From: Desulfovibrio intestinalis
Lineage (GTDB): Bacteria; Desulfobacterota; Desulfovibrionia; Desulfovibrionales; Desulfovibrionaceae
NCBI RefSeq assembly: GCF_014202345.1
Contig: NZ_JACHGO010000008.1
Location: forward strand, 62,001 to 126,000
Length of the DNA stretch: 64,000 nt
Direction: 5' to 3'
Positions within the stretch are counted from its first letter, which is position 1; each line of letters opens with the position of its first letter. The notes beneath the pieces were generated by a model. It worked only from the letters and a program-made list of their open reading frames with translations. It was not told where the DNA came from and searched no databases. The position numbers were made by a program, and so were the translations under genes. Below are positions 1 through 7,488 of this stretch, in pieces.

Positions 1-381
1 CCAACGGCGGCGGCAATGCAAGTACTGCTGAAAAGCACGGCCATACGCCTGTGGAGAGGAATCTGTTTTAAAGCTTTAGAGCCATTGCCCGGATGTAATA
101 TTTCATCAGTTTGTTCCCCCTCCCCCAGGTCGGCAAAGCTGGAGTTATCAGGCAGCAACAAACCGGGAGAGGGAGAACAACCGATTGAAATATTGCACCC
201 GGCTCGCGGGGTGCAGGGGCGAACCTTCTCGTGACGAGAGGGCGACGAGATTCCAGGCATTGCCTCGCCCCTGCCAAAGACTGGCTCCACTTGGACCCTA
301 CAAGCAGACAGGGGGCATATTGGCAGGAATATCACTATTTATGTCATTGTGCCATATCGTGCTCTAGCCTAGGGTACGACC
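1..381. other. intergenic region, no convincing gene
   Basis: Only short overlapping reading frames without ribosome sites are present, so I call no gene here. The stretch does hold two inverted repeats. One is imperfect, with arms 88-129 and 161-203 (reported as a repeat). The other is a perfect 10-bp pair, GCAGGGGCGA at 213-222 and TCGCCCCTGC at 265-274. The start of the window may cut through a larger element. Confidence 0.6.
88..203. repeat. long imperfect inverted repeat
   Basis: Arms at 88-129 and 161-203 are mutually reverse complementary at roughly three quarters of positions, including an uninterrupted AATATTTCA/TGAAATATT match (97-105 and 186-194). About 31 bases separate the arms. 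This could be a small non-autonomous mobile element, an IS end or a structured RNA. I cannot tell which. Confidence 0.55.
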
Positions 382-1398
382 ATGAAATGCGAGCAATGCC
401 CCACCGAAGGTTGTTCAACTGCCCCACGCCTCGTCGTCATGGCTGTCCATGACGGTGCGGAAATCCTCGATATCACGGGCCCCTTGAGCGTGTTTTCCGC
501 AGCCAACGATCTGCATGCTCAGTCCGGCGGCGCGGAACCGCTTTACCGCATCCAGGTCGCGGGCGAGAGCAGTGACGCGGTGGTGCGGACCGCCTCCGGC
601 ATCCGTCTGCTGACTGATACCGCATTGGGACAGCACAGCGGCATTGATACCTTGCTGGTGGCTGGCGGCCCCGTGGCGAAGCAGGCTCCGCAGGCGCTGG
701 TGGACTGGCTGCGCGAAGCTGCGCCCCTTGTGCGGCGCGTTTGCTCCATCTGCTCCGGAGCCTTCATCCTGGCGCGCGCAGGGCTGCTGGAAGGCCGCCA
801 GGCCACCACCCACTGGCTCATGCTTGAGGAATTACGCACCTTTTCTCCAAATATTGATGTCCAGGCTGACGCCCTGCATGTGAAGGACGGCTCCGTCTAT
901 ACCTCGGCCGGGGTGACGGCGGGCATTGATTTGGCATTAGCCCTGCTGGAGGAGGACTTTGGCCGCGATCTGGCGCTGAACGTGGCGAGAGTGCTGGTGC
1001 TCTATCTCAAGCGTCCGGGTGGACAATCGCAGTTCAGCACAACCCTTCTGGCGCAGATTCACGAGGGCGGCACACTGGCCTCGACGATCCAATGGCTGCG
1101 CGACAACCATCAGCGCCCGCTGTGCAACGAGGACATCGCCAGACACGCGGCTATGAGCCCGCGCAACTTCGCCAGGGTCTTCAAACGCGAAACAGGCGTA
1201 ACTCCGGCCCATTTCATTGAAAATATCCGCCTTGAAGCAGCTGTGAAACGCCTGGAGGAAACAACGCAGGCACTGGAAACCATCGCCCGGGAGTGTGGTT
1301 TCCAGTCCGGTGAGCACTTCCGCCTGACATTTTCGCGCCGCTTCGGCATCACCCCCGGCCAGTACCGGAACAGATTCCGTTCCGGTGCATGGCGTTAA
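382..1398 (+). CDS. GlxA-like transcriptional regulator (DJ-1/PfpI domain + AraC HTH)
   Basis: This 338-residue protein has two parts. Residues ~15-185 form a DJ-1/PfpI (class I glutamine amidotransferase-like) domain with the nucleophile-elbow cysteine in CSICSGAFILA. Residues ~220-335 form an AraC-family double helix-turn-helix (RHAAMSPRNFARVFKRETG, then ECGFQSGEHFRLTFSRRFG). Members of this GlxA family are cytoplasmic DNA-binding regulators whose first domain is thought to sense a small metabolite. The ligand here is unknown. The start ATG has only a weak upstream AGGG. The next gene begins 16 bases after the stop and encodes an exported protein with the same first domain, so the two are probably co-transcribed. 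Confidence 0.9.
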   Translation: MKCEQCPTEGCSTAPRLVVMAVHDGAEILDITGPLSVFSAANDLHAQSGGAEPLYRIQVAGESSDAVVRTASGIRLLTDTALGQHSGIDTLLVAGGPVAKQAPQALVDWLREAAPLVRRVCSICSGAFILARAGLLEGRQATTHWLMLEELRTFSPNIDVQADALHVKDGSVYTSAGVTAGIDLALALLEEDFGRDLALNVARVLVLYLKRPGGQSQFSTTLLAQIHEGGTLASTIQWLRDNHQRPLCNEDIARHAAMSPRNFARVFKRETGVTPAHFIENIRLEAAVKRLEETTQALETIARECGFQSGEHFRLTFSRRFGITPGQYRNRFRSGAWR

Positions 1399-1414
1399 CA
1401 CTTAGGAGAAACAT

Positions 1415-2203
1415 ATGAAATATATCTCTTTGCAATGTCTTGCTCTCGCGTTCATGCTGCTCGCATCCGCCCTCTCCGTTCCGGCGCAAGTGCAATCACC
1501 CCAATCAGAGGAGCAGGTCATGTATGAGGTCCACCCAGCCCAGGTTTCCAGGCAGATAACCGTTGGGGTTCTCATCTTCCCCGGCTTCGAGATGCTGGAC
1601 GCCTACGGCCCGATGGAAATGTGGGGCAGCCTCAAGCACGCCCCGGCCCGTTTCTGGGGTGGCGAAGAAAAACGCGCAGGCGTACGGCTGGTGACCATCG
1701 CGGCCACACGGGGAGAAATTCCCTCAAATCAGGGACCGAAGACCGTAGCCGACTACAGCTATGCCGACTCGCCCAAGCTGGATTATCTGCTGGTGCCAGG
1801 CGGCAGCGGGGCAGTGCCTCTGGTTGGCGACACTGCGACTCTGGACTGGCTACGCGACCAGGCAACCAAGACGAAGGTGGTCATGTCCGTGTGTAACGGC
1901 GCGTCGCTTTTGGCCGCAGCGGGCATTCTGGACGGCAGACCTGCCACAACAAACAAAATGGCCTTCAAGGCTTCTACGGAGCCTGGCCCCAAGGTGAACT
2001 GGATCAAACAGGCGCGCTGGGTAGATGACGGCGCCGTGGTCAGCTCTTCCGGTGTTTCTGCCGGGATGGATATGACCCTGGCGGTCATATCCCGTCTGTA
2101 TGGCCAGCCTTTGAGCGATTGGCTGGAACAGATCACAGAGTACGACGCGCACCGTGACCCGTCCTGGGATCCCTTCGCGGTCAAGGCCGGGCTGGTGCGT
2201 TAA
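1415..2203 (+). CDS. exported DJ-1/PfpI family protein
   Basis: A 262-residue protein with a clear N-terminal signal sequence (hydrophobic residues ~6-24 followed by VPAQ). The mature part is a DJ-1/PfpI domain with the conserved cysteine in VMSVCNGASLLAAAG and the following RPATTNK segment. It lacks the AraC part of its upstream neighbour. The start is set by AGGAGA 8 bases upstream of the ATG. Proteins of this fold include chaperones, glyoxalases, isonitrile hydratases and proteases, so the reaction cannot be named. Adjacency to a regulator with the same domain suggests both respond to or act on related compounds. This is inference. Confidence 0.85.
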   Translation: MKYISLQCLALAFMLLASALSVPAQVQSPQSEEQVMYEVHPAQVSRQITVGVLIFPGFEMLDAYGPMEMWGSLKHAPARFWGGEEKRAGVRLVTIAATRGEIPSNQGPKTVADYSYADSPKLDYLLVPGGSGAVPLVGDTATLDWLRDQATKTKVVMSVCNGASLLAAAGILDGRPATTNKMAFKASTEPGPKVNWIKQARWVDDGAVVSSSGVSAGMDMTLAVISRLYGQPLSDWLEQITEYDAHRDPSWDPFAVKAGLVR

Positions 2204-2604
2204 TCCTGTCCACAGGACATTCCAGAACAAGCGGCGGGGTTCGAGGCAATGCCCTGAATCTCGCCGCTCTCTCTTCGCAAGAAGGCCGCCCCTGTACCCC
2301 GTGAACTGATGTTCTCAGTTTTTATAAATGGCCTTTGCCCAGCCAGGAATAGTGTCGTTAAACTTTTATGTTGAACTGCTTTGTGGGGGAAGGACCCTTT
2401 TGCAAAAAGGTCCTTCCCCCACACACCCTCCCCCTAAAACCTTTATTATTGCAGCAAGGTTGCAGGAGTATCCCTATTGGAAACGAGGGGAGCAAACAGT
2501 GTCTTTCGAGTATCACACTGTCTCAAATAACTATACGATAGGCTTTTCCGCTGGCGCTTGGTCTGATTCTGCTCAGAACACGCAGCAAACAATTAACGCC
2601 CGCC
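2204..2604. other. intergenic region between convergent genes
   Basis: This space separates the 3' ends of the PfpI gene (plus) and hldD (minus). Its one clear feature is the long hairpin at 2383-2422, annotated separately. I see no coding sequence. Confidence 0.6.
2383..2422. terminator. long palindromic terminator
   Basis: GTGGGGGAAGGACC at 2383-2396 pairs perfectly with GGTCCTTCCCCCAC at 2409-2422. The intervening bases (CTTTTGCAAAAA) are themselves nearly self-complementary, so almost all 40 bases form one stem. It lies between two convergent genes and could stop transcription from both sides. Confidence 0.75.
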
Positions 2605-3576
2605 CTACAAATACGCATCGTCCATTTCAAGATAGCCGCGCACATAGTCGGCAATGCCTTCCTCAAGCGAAGCAAAGGCAAGGGGGCAGTCCGCGCGCTC
2701 AAGCCAGCCCATATCCGCTTGCGTAAAGTGCTGGTAGCGGCCTTGAAGCGATGCAGGCATGTCCACGTAATTTATGCGGCAGGGCAGCTCAAGGGCTGCG
2801 AACACGGACTGGGCAAGCGCATTGAAACTGCGGGCCGTGCCTGTACCCACATTGTGTATGCCGCAAACGTCATGCCGTTCCAGCAGCCAGGCCATCAGGG
2901 CCGTGCAGTCTTTAACATAGACAAAGTCGCGGCTCTGTTCGCCGTCCGCCATGTCGGGCCTGTCGGATTTGAACAGATTTATGCTGCCTTCAGCGCGGAT
3001 CTGCTTGTGGGCCTTGGCAGCCACACTTTGCATGTCGCCCTTGTGATATTCATTGGGGCCGTAAACATTGAAAAACTTCAAGCTGGCCACCTCGGTTTGC
3101 AGACCCTCGCGCAAAAGCCAAAGGTCGAAAAGCTGTTTGGAATAGCCATACATGTTCAAAGGCCGCAGCTGCGGCACAAGCGCTTCTGCATCGCTGAAAC
3201 CAAGGGAACCGTCGCCATAGGTGGCGGCAGAGCTGGCATTGATGACGCGCGCGCCCTTGTCCAGCGCGTAACGGCACAGATCGCGGCTGTAGTGGAAATT
3301 GTTTTCCATCAAAAAGTCCGCATTCTTTTCCGTGGTGGCGGAACAGGCGCCAAGGTGCACAACACCGCTGATCTTCCAGGGCAGGGCGTCGCGCTGCATG
3401 AGATCATAAAACCGATCTCTGTGCAGGTAGTCCACATAGCGCCGCTTGACGAGATTACGCCATTTGTCGCTGTGGGCCAGATTGTCCACAACCACAATAT
3501 CTTCAATATTCATGCAGTTGAGTTGCCACAAAAGTGCGCTGCCCAAAAAACCAGCGCCGCCGGTAATCACATACAT
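2605..3576 (-). CDS. hldD: ADP-L-glycero-D-manno-heptose 6-epimerase
   Basis: This 323-residue enzyme interconverts ADP-D- and ADP-L-glycero-D-manno-heptose, the last step in making the heptose of lipopolysaccharide inner core. The sequence shows an extended short-chain dehydrogenase fold: the nucleotide-binding GGAGFLGSALL at the N-terminus, an SSAATYG strand and the catalytic Y-x3-K in MYGYSKQLFD. The KSDRPDMADGEQSRDFVYV segment is typical of HldD. The reading frame is open further upstream, but GGAGG lies 5 bases before the ATG at 3576 and the protein there begins directly with the nucleotide-binding motif. It stands alone, divergent from the sufCB operon. Confidence 0.93.
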   Translation of the reverse strand: MYVITGGAGFLGSALLWQLNCMNIEDIVVVDNLAHSDKWRNLVKRRYVDYLHRDRFYDLMQRDALPWKISGVVHLGACSATTEKNADFLMENNFHYSRDLCRYALDKGARVINASSAATYGDGSLGFSDAEALVPQLRPLNMYGYSKQLFDLWLLREGLQTEVASLKFFNVYGPNEYHKGDMQSVAAKAHKQIRAEGSINLFKSDRPDMADGEQSRDFVYVKDCTALMAWLLERHDVCGIHNVGTGTARSFNALAQSVFAALELPCRINYVDMPASLQGRYQHFTQADMGWLERADCPLAFASLEEGIADYVRGYLEMDDAYL

Positions 3577-3728
3577 GGATACCTCCATACGGTCTTTTTT
3601 TATGGTAGCCAGTACGCCGCCGCACCGCAAGGGCTGGCGTTCCCCTACCCTGTATCGCGGCCGTACCCTCTGGACACAGGCTAACAAGTTTGCCACTATG
3701 CGGCATCTGTAAAACCAAGGGGAATACC

Positions 3729-4055
3729 ATGAAAGTGTGCATTGCCTATATGCATGGCAAGCCGGTCATGCTGGAACTGCGGGATGACATCGCCCATATT
3801 GATGACGAACCCCAGCCCATCAAAAACCTCAGCAATGAAACGCTGCAAGCTTTCAGCGACAGCATAAGCGCCATACCTTACAGCGCTGACCCGGGCTATG
3901 ACGCTTTGGTCAATGCCAAAAGGGCTGCCTTCATCGTTGACCTGCTGGCAAAGGCCGTGGGGGACGACTGCGTCTCCAAGCTGACCCACATTCTGGATCA
4001 TGTGCATTACGATGTGATGGAATATCTTGGTGAAACCGGAGACAACGATGCTTGA
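3729..4055 (+). CDS. small unknown protein heading the sufC-sufB operon
   Basis: A 108-residue acidic protein I do not recognise. It is soluble-looking, with two cysteines (C3 and one in DDCVSK near residue 80) and a histidine-rich stretch close to the C-terminus (THILDHVHYD). The start ATG follows a GGGGAATACC spacer. Its stop overlaps the start of the sufC-like gene by 8 bases, so the two are translationally coupled, and it probably works with the Fe-S scaffold made by the next two genes. Alternatives are a regulator, or a carrier of iron or sulfur. Nothing in the sequence decides between these. Confidence 0.8.
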   Translation: MKVCIAYMHGKPVMLELRDDIAHIDDEPQPIKNLSNETLQAFSDSISAIPYSADPGYDALVNAKRAAFIVDLLAKAVGDDCVSKLTHILDHVHYDVMEYLGETGDNDA

Positions 4056-4842
4056 AATTCACGACCTGCATGTGGAGGTCAAGGGCACGCCAGTGCTCAA
4101 GGGCATAGATCTGCACATCAAATCCGGTGAAACGTTCATACTTTTCGGGCCCAACGGTTCGGGCAAAACCACCCTGCTTATGACCCTTATGGGTTTTTCT
4201 GGCTATGCCGTCACTCAGGGGCAAATCATTTTCAAGGGTACGGATATTACCAATGCGCCCATGTATGAACGGGCGCGCCTGGGGCTTGGCATGTCTTTTC
4301 AGCGTCCCCCCACCATCCACGGCCTGCCCACAGGCAAGCTTGTGGAACTGTGCGGGCGCGGGCGTAAAATGGATGTGGAAGGCATGGCCCGCAAGGTGCA
4401 CTTTGACAGTTTTCTGAACCGGGACGTCAACGCTGGTTTCTCCGGCGGCGAAATCAAACGCTCCGAACTTTTGCAGCTCATGGCCCAACAGCCCGACCTG
4501 CTGCTTTTCGACGAACCGGAATCAGGCGTTGACCTTGAAAATATGGCCCTTGTGGGCCAGACCGTGCGCGGCCTGCTGGATGGCATGCCTGAACGATGTT
4601 GCGCCACGCTGCGGCAGCGTGAAAAAGCACGCGGCACCAGCGGCCTCATCATTACCCACACCGGGCATATTCTGGAATACGTCAACGCCCACAGGGGGCA
4701 GGTCATGTACAACGGCAAACTCTGCTGTGAAGCCGGACCGCGTGAAATTCTGGAACACATAGCCAGCCACGGCTACCAGGAATGCCTGCGCTGCCTGGCT
4801 GGCGACATGTTCGGTCAAATTGCGGAGGCTCCTCTTAAATGA
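4048..4842 (+). CDS. sufC: SufC-like Fe-S cluster assembly ATPase
   Basis: This 264-residue cytoplasmic ABC ATPase powers the SufB-type scaffold during Fe-S cluster assembly. It has Walker A GPNGSGKTTLL, Q-loop MSFQRPP, signature FSGGEIKRSELLQ, Walker B LLLFDEPESGVD and H-loop IITHTGH, with the ESGVD variant typical of SufC. It is a little longer than E. coli SufC because of extra residues before the H-loop (RCCATLRQREKARG). It overlaps the small upstream gene by 8 bases and sufB by 4. The absence of sufS, sufD, sufE and sufU next door matches the minimal two-gene SufBC-like (SMS) systems of archaea and anaerobic bacteria. Confidence 0.9.
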   Translation: MLEIHDLHVEVKGTPVLKGIDLHIKSGETFILFGPNGSGKTTLLMTLMGFSGYAVTQGQIIFKGTDITNAPMYERARLGLGMSFQRPPTIHGLPTGKLVELCGRGRKMDVEGMARKVHFDSFLNRDVNAGFSGGEIKRSELLQLMAQQPDLLLFDEPESGVDLENMALVGQTVRGLLDGMPERCCATLRQREKARGTSGLIITHTGHILEYVNAHRGQVMYNGKLCCEAGPREILEHIASHGYQECLRCLAGDMFGQIAEAPLK

Positions 4843-6002
4843 GCACTGTAAATCTTTCCCGCTACAGTTTCAGTGGCAACGAAGGGGCCGCGCCCATCGA
4901 AGACCTTGCCAACCTGCCAGCGCAAGACAGAGAACGCCTTGTGCTGGCTGGCATCGACGTGAACGACCGCTCGGTCAGCGGCGCGTTCATGCAGCTCAAT
5001 CATGCGGGTGTGCATTGCGAGACCAAGCATGAAGGTCTTGACCTTATGGACATTCGCACCGCGCTCAAAAAGTTTGACGGGCTGCCCCAGTATTTCTGGA
5101 AACTGATTGATCCTGACAAGGACGAGTTCACCCAACTCACGCGCGAGCACTGCAATGGCGGGTACTTTGTGCGCGCCCGCAAGGGGGCCAAGATCACCCA
5201 GCCCGTGCAGTCCTGCATGTTCATCAAGGGACACGGCGCAGGCCAGAGCATCCACAATATCGTCATCGTTGAAGAAGGCGCGGAGATGCATATTCTGGGC
5301 GGCTGCGCCACGGCCCACGACGCCAACGACACCGCCCACCTCGGCATTACCGAATACTATGTGGAAAAAGGCGGCAAGCTCACCTTCACGATGATCCACA
5401 ACTGGGGCACAAGCACAACGGTGCGACCCCGCTCTGCGGGCATTGTTGAAGCCGGGGGCGAGTTTCAGAACAACTATATTCTGCTCAAGCCCGTAGCCGA
5501 CCTGCAGATGTACCCCACTATGAAGTTGCAGGGGCAAGGCGCGGTGGCCCGCTTCAATTCCGTTATCGTTGCGCCCACAGGCTCATATGTGGACTGCGGC
5601 AACCGCATTGAACTCAACGCTCCTGACACGCGCGGCGAGGTCATTTCACGCACGCTCACCACGGGCGGCACCATCATCAACCGGGGATTCATCGGCGCTT
5701 CCGCCGCTCCTGCCAGGGGCCACCTTGAATGCAAGGGCCTTATACTGGGCGGCGGGCGCATACATGCCATTCCTGAGCTGGACAGCAATCAGGACGGCGT
5801 GGAACTGTCACACGAAGCAGCCGTGGGCAAGATCGCCCAAGAAGAAATTGAATACCTCATGGCACGCGGTCTGGATGAAGATGAAGCCGCCTCCACCATT
5901 GTGCGGGGCTTCCTTAACGTGGATATTATGGGCCTGCCCCTGCCTTTGAAGAAGGCTATGGACGAGCAGATCGGCCTGCTGGAAACCGGCAACGCCATGT
6001 AA
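4839..6002 (+). CDS. sufB: SufB/SufD-like Fe-S cluster scaffold
   Basis: A 387-residue SufB/SufD-family beta-helix protein, the expected partner of the ATPase whose stop codon it overlaps (ATGA). Family features are the QSCMFIKGHGAGQSIHNIVIVEEGAE core, the repeated hydrophobic strands of the helix, and the C-terminal LSHEAAVGKIAQEEIEYLMARG segment that contacts SufC. It is shorter than E. coli SufB, as in the minimal two-protein SufBC (SMS) systems, where one such protein forms the scaffold homodimer. A palindrome of the CTTTGAAAT family follows 8 bases after the stop. Confidence 0.9.
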   Translation: MSTVNLSRYSFSGNEGAAPIEDLANLPAQDRERLVLAGIDVNDRSVSGAFMQLNHAGVHCETKHEGLDLMDIRTALKKFDGLPQYFWKLIDPDKDEFTQLTREHCNGGYFVRARKGAKITQPVQSCMFIKGHGAGQSIHNIVIVEEGAEMHILGGCATAHDANDTAHLGITEYYVEKGGKLTFTMIHNWGTSTTVRPRSAGIVEAGGEFQNNYILLKPVADLQMYPTMKLQGQGAVARFNSVIVAPTGSYVDCGNRIELNAPDTRGEVISRTLTTGGTIINRGFIGASAAPARGHLECKGLILGGGRIHAIPELDSNQDGVELSHEAAVGKIAQEEIEYLMARGLDEDEAASTIVRGFLNVDIMGLPLPLKKAMDEQIGLLETGNAM

Positions 6003-6009
6003 TGATAAT

Positions 6010-6032
6010 TTTGAAGTGCGAAGCATTTCAAA
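6010..6032. repeat. short palindrome, CTTTGAAAT family (copy 1)
   Basis: TTTGAAGTGC and GCATTTCAAA flank a 3-base loop, paired throughout apart from one G-T. It lies just after sufB and is followed by a GTCTGCTC-like sequence, as in other copies in this window. Confidence 0.6.
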
Positions 6033-6080
6033 GTTGGTCTGCTCCAGGGGCTGATGCTAAATAAACGATTTTGCGCAAGG

Positions 6081-6179
6081 GCAAGAAAAAAGGGGTTTTT
6101 ACGAAAGGAGTGTACTTTTGCGGTACATGCCGGGAGTAAAAAATAGCCTTTTGACGCAGCCAATTGGACAAAAGAATTG
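6081..6179. repeat. three-copy dispersed repeat, copy A
   Basis: This stretch aligns with ~45880-45964 and ~47164-47250. Shared blocks are a T-rich start, a hairpin (TGTAC at 6111-6115 pairing with GTACA at 6123-6127), a GGAGTAAAAA block, TTGACGCAG and ACAAAAGAATT. The hairpin arms differ between copies in a compensatory way. Confidence 0.7.
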
Positions 6180-6242
6180 TTTGAAAACAGCCCCTAGCTC
6201 GGCGGCAATGTTATGAAAATCTGCCAGCACTGCCCTGTTGAC

Positions 6243-6271
6243 TTGACCGCCAAAGAACTTGCGTCTATAGT
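6243..6271 (+). promoter_or_regulatory. promoter of the tRNA gene
   Basis: A -35 element TTGACC (6243-6248) and a -10 element TATAGT (6266-6271) are 17 bases apart. The mature tRNA would start 12 bases after the -10 box. This is a near-consensus sigma-70 promoter. Confidence 0.75.
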
Positions 6272-6282
6272 TCCTCTCCTTG

Positions 6283-6358
6283 GGGCCTATAGCTCAGTTG
6301 GTAGAGCTTCCGGCTCATAACCGGCCTGTCCCAGGTTCAAATCCTGGTGGGCCCACCA
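6283..6358 (+). tRNA. tRNA with CAU anticodon (Met, possibly Ile2)
   Basis: A complete 76-base cloverleaf. It has a GGGCCTA/TGGGCCC acceptor stem with an encoded CCA end, the D arm GCTC-AGTTGGTA-GAGC, the anticodon loop CTCATAA and the T arm CCAGG-TTCAAAT-CCTGG. The anticodon CAU is read as elongator methionine, or as isoleucine-2 if the C is modified to lysidine; I cannot separate these with certainty. The outermost pair of the anticodon stem (T27, C43) is mismatched. Confidence 0.93.
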
Positions 6359-6750
6359 AGACAATCAGTAGAGTCCGTCAAAGCAGAAATGCCTTGGCGG
6401 ACTTTGCAATTTCAAAATCTTTCCATTCTCAAATATTTTGCGATGAAGGAACCCCCTTTCCAAAGAATCTCCTTTACCTTGCCGCTCTTCAAAAAAATTA
6501 TCATTTTACTTTCAGCATACTACATAGCATATCATGCCATGAGGGGTGATTCCCATAGGCAACGGCGTTAACACCGCATTGCCTCAAAATTCATCGGCTC
6601 TAAAGCAGATTAACTTTGAAATGCATTACATTTCAAAGTTGTCATTCGACAGATTCATTCGCGCCATCCGGCAGCGTCTCCGGCAGTGTTACTCGCTCGC
6701 ACCCTTAGGCAGCGTCACGCGTAATCAAAAAACCATAAGCGCCCATACGC
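6359..6750. other. intergenic region after the tRNA
   Basis: This AT-richer stretch contains the palindrome at 6612-6640. It also separates the tRNA (plus) from the 3' end of the ABC transporter genes (minus). No gene or other clear signal is seen. Confidence 0.5.
6612..6640. repeat. short palindrome, CTTTGAAAT family (copy 2)
   Basis: AACTTTGAAATG (6612-6623) and CATTTCAAAGTT (6629-6640) are a perfect 12-bp inverted repeat around a 5-base loop. The upstream AAGCAGATT resembles the GAGCA element seen beside other copies. Confidence 0.75.
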
Positions 6751-7488
6751 TCACATAACTGCTTCCAATTGCGCGCGCATCTCCGCTTTCATCTGCGCAA
6801 AATCCGTATTGTCGGGATGCCTGGGGCGCGGAACATCAACAGTCCAAGTTGCGACAATGCCAAGGCCTGTGCCCATAAGGTGTATGGAATCCGCCAGCAA
6901 GCAGGCTTCTGAAACGTCGTGCGTCACCAGAAGAACCGTAACGCCTGTTTGAAGTTGCAGTTCTGCCAGCAGGCGCTGCATGCGAGCGCGGGTAATGGCG
7001 TCCAGCGCGGCAAAGGGTTCATCAAGAAGCAGAAGCTTTGGGCGCAGCACAAGAGCTCGCGCCAGAGCCACGCGCTGCCGCATGCCGCCAGAAAGTGCCG
7101 ACGGCAGCGATTTTTCCCAGGCCTCAAGCCCCACCAGCGCCAGCATTTCCCGCACGCGCTCTTTCCTAAGCTCAAGCGCAACGCACCCGATCTTCAATCC
7201 CAACTCCACGTTTTCCTGCACGTTTAGCCAGGGAAACAGCGCGTCCTCTTGAAATACCATCACCCTGCCCGGCCCCGGTCCGTTGCACGGCCTCCCGTCA
7301 AGAAGCATGCTCCCGGCATCCAGGGGTATAAACCCTGCCGCCAGTTGCAAAAAAGTGCTTTTTCCGCAACCGCTGGCCCCGATAAGCGCCGTTATAGACC
7401 CTTGCGCAAGAGCCATATCAACACCGGGCAGCACCACATGCTGGCCGTAACTTTTTTGCAGCCCCTGGCAAATGAAGTATCCTTTCAT
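6751..7488 (-). CDS. ABC transporter ATP-binding protein (NrtD/SsuB/TauB family)
   Basis: A 245-residue ATPase of the nitrate/sulfonate/taurine importer group. It has Walker A GASGCGKSTFL, Q-loop VFQEDALFPW, signature LSGGMRQRVALARAL, Walker B LLLLDEPFAALD and H-loop LLVTHDVSEA. It is the last of three overlapping genes (binding protein, permease, ATPase); its start overlaps the permease stop by 4 bases. The energised import complex would sit at the inner membrane. The substrate is not evident: sulfonates, nitrate-like anions, thiamine precursors and bicarbonate all use this family, and no sulfonate-oxidising or thiamine gene lies nearby. Confidence 0.88.
   Translation of the reverse strand: MKGYFICQGLQKSYGQHVVLPGVDMALAQGSITALIGASGCGKSTFLQLAAGFIPLDAGSMLLDGRPCNGPGPGRVMVFQEDALFPWLNVQENVELGLKIGCVALELRKERVREMLALVGLEAWEKSLPSALSGGMRQRVALARALVLRPKLLLLDEPFAALDAITRARMQRLLAELQLQTGVTVLLVTHDVSEACLLADSIHLMGTGLGIVATWTVDVPRPRHPDNTDFAQMKAEMRAQLEAVM

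Larger units (their letters stand above)
6003..6282. other. intergenic region with two repeat elements and the tRNA promoter
   Basis: Between sufB and the tRNA lie a palindrome (6010-6032), copy A of the three-copy repeat family (~6081-6179) and the tRNA promoter (6243-6271). I see no coding sequence. Confidence 0.6.
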
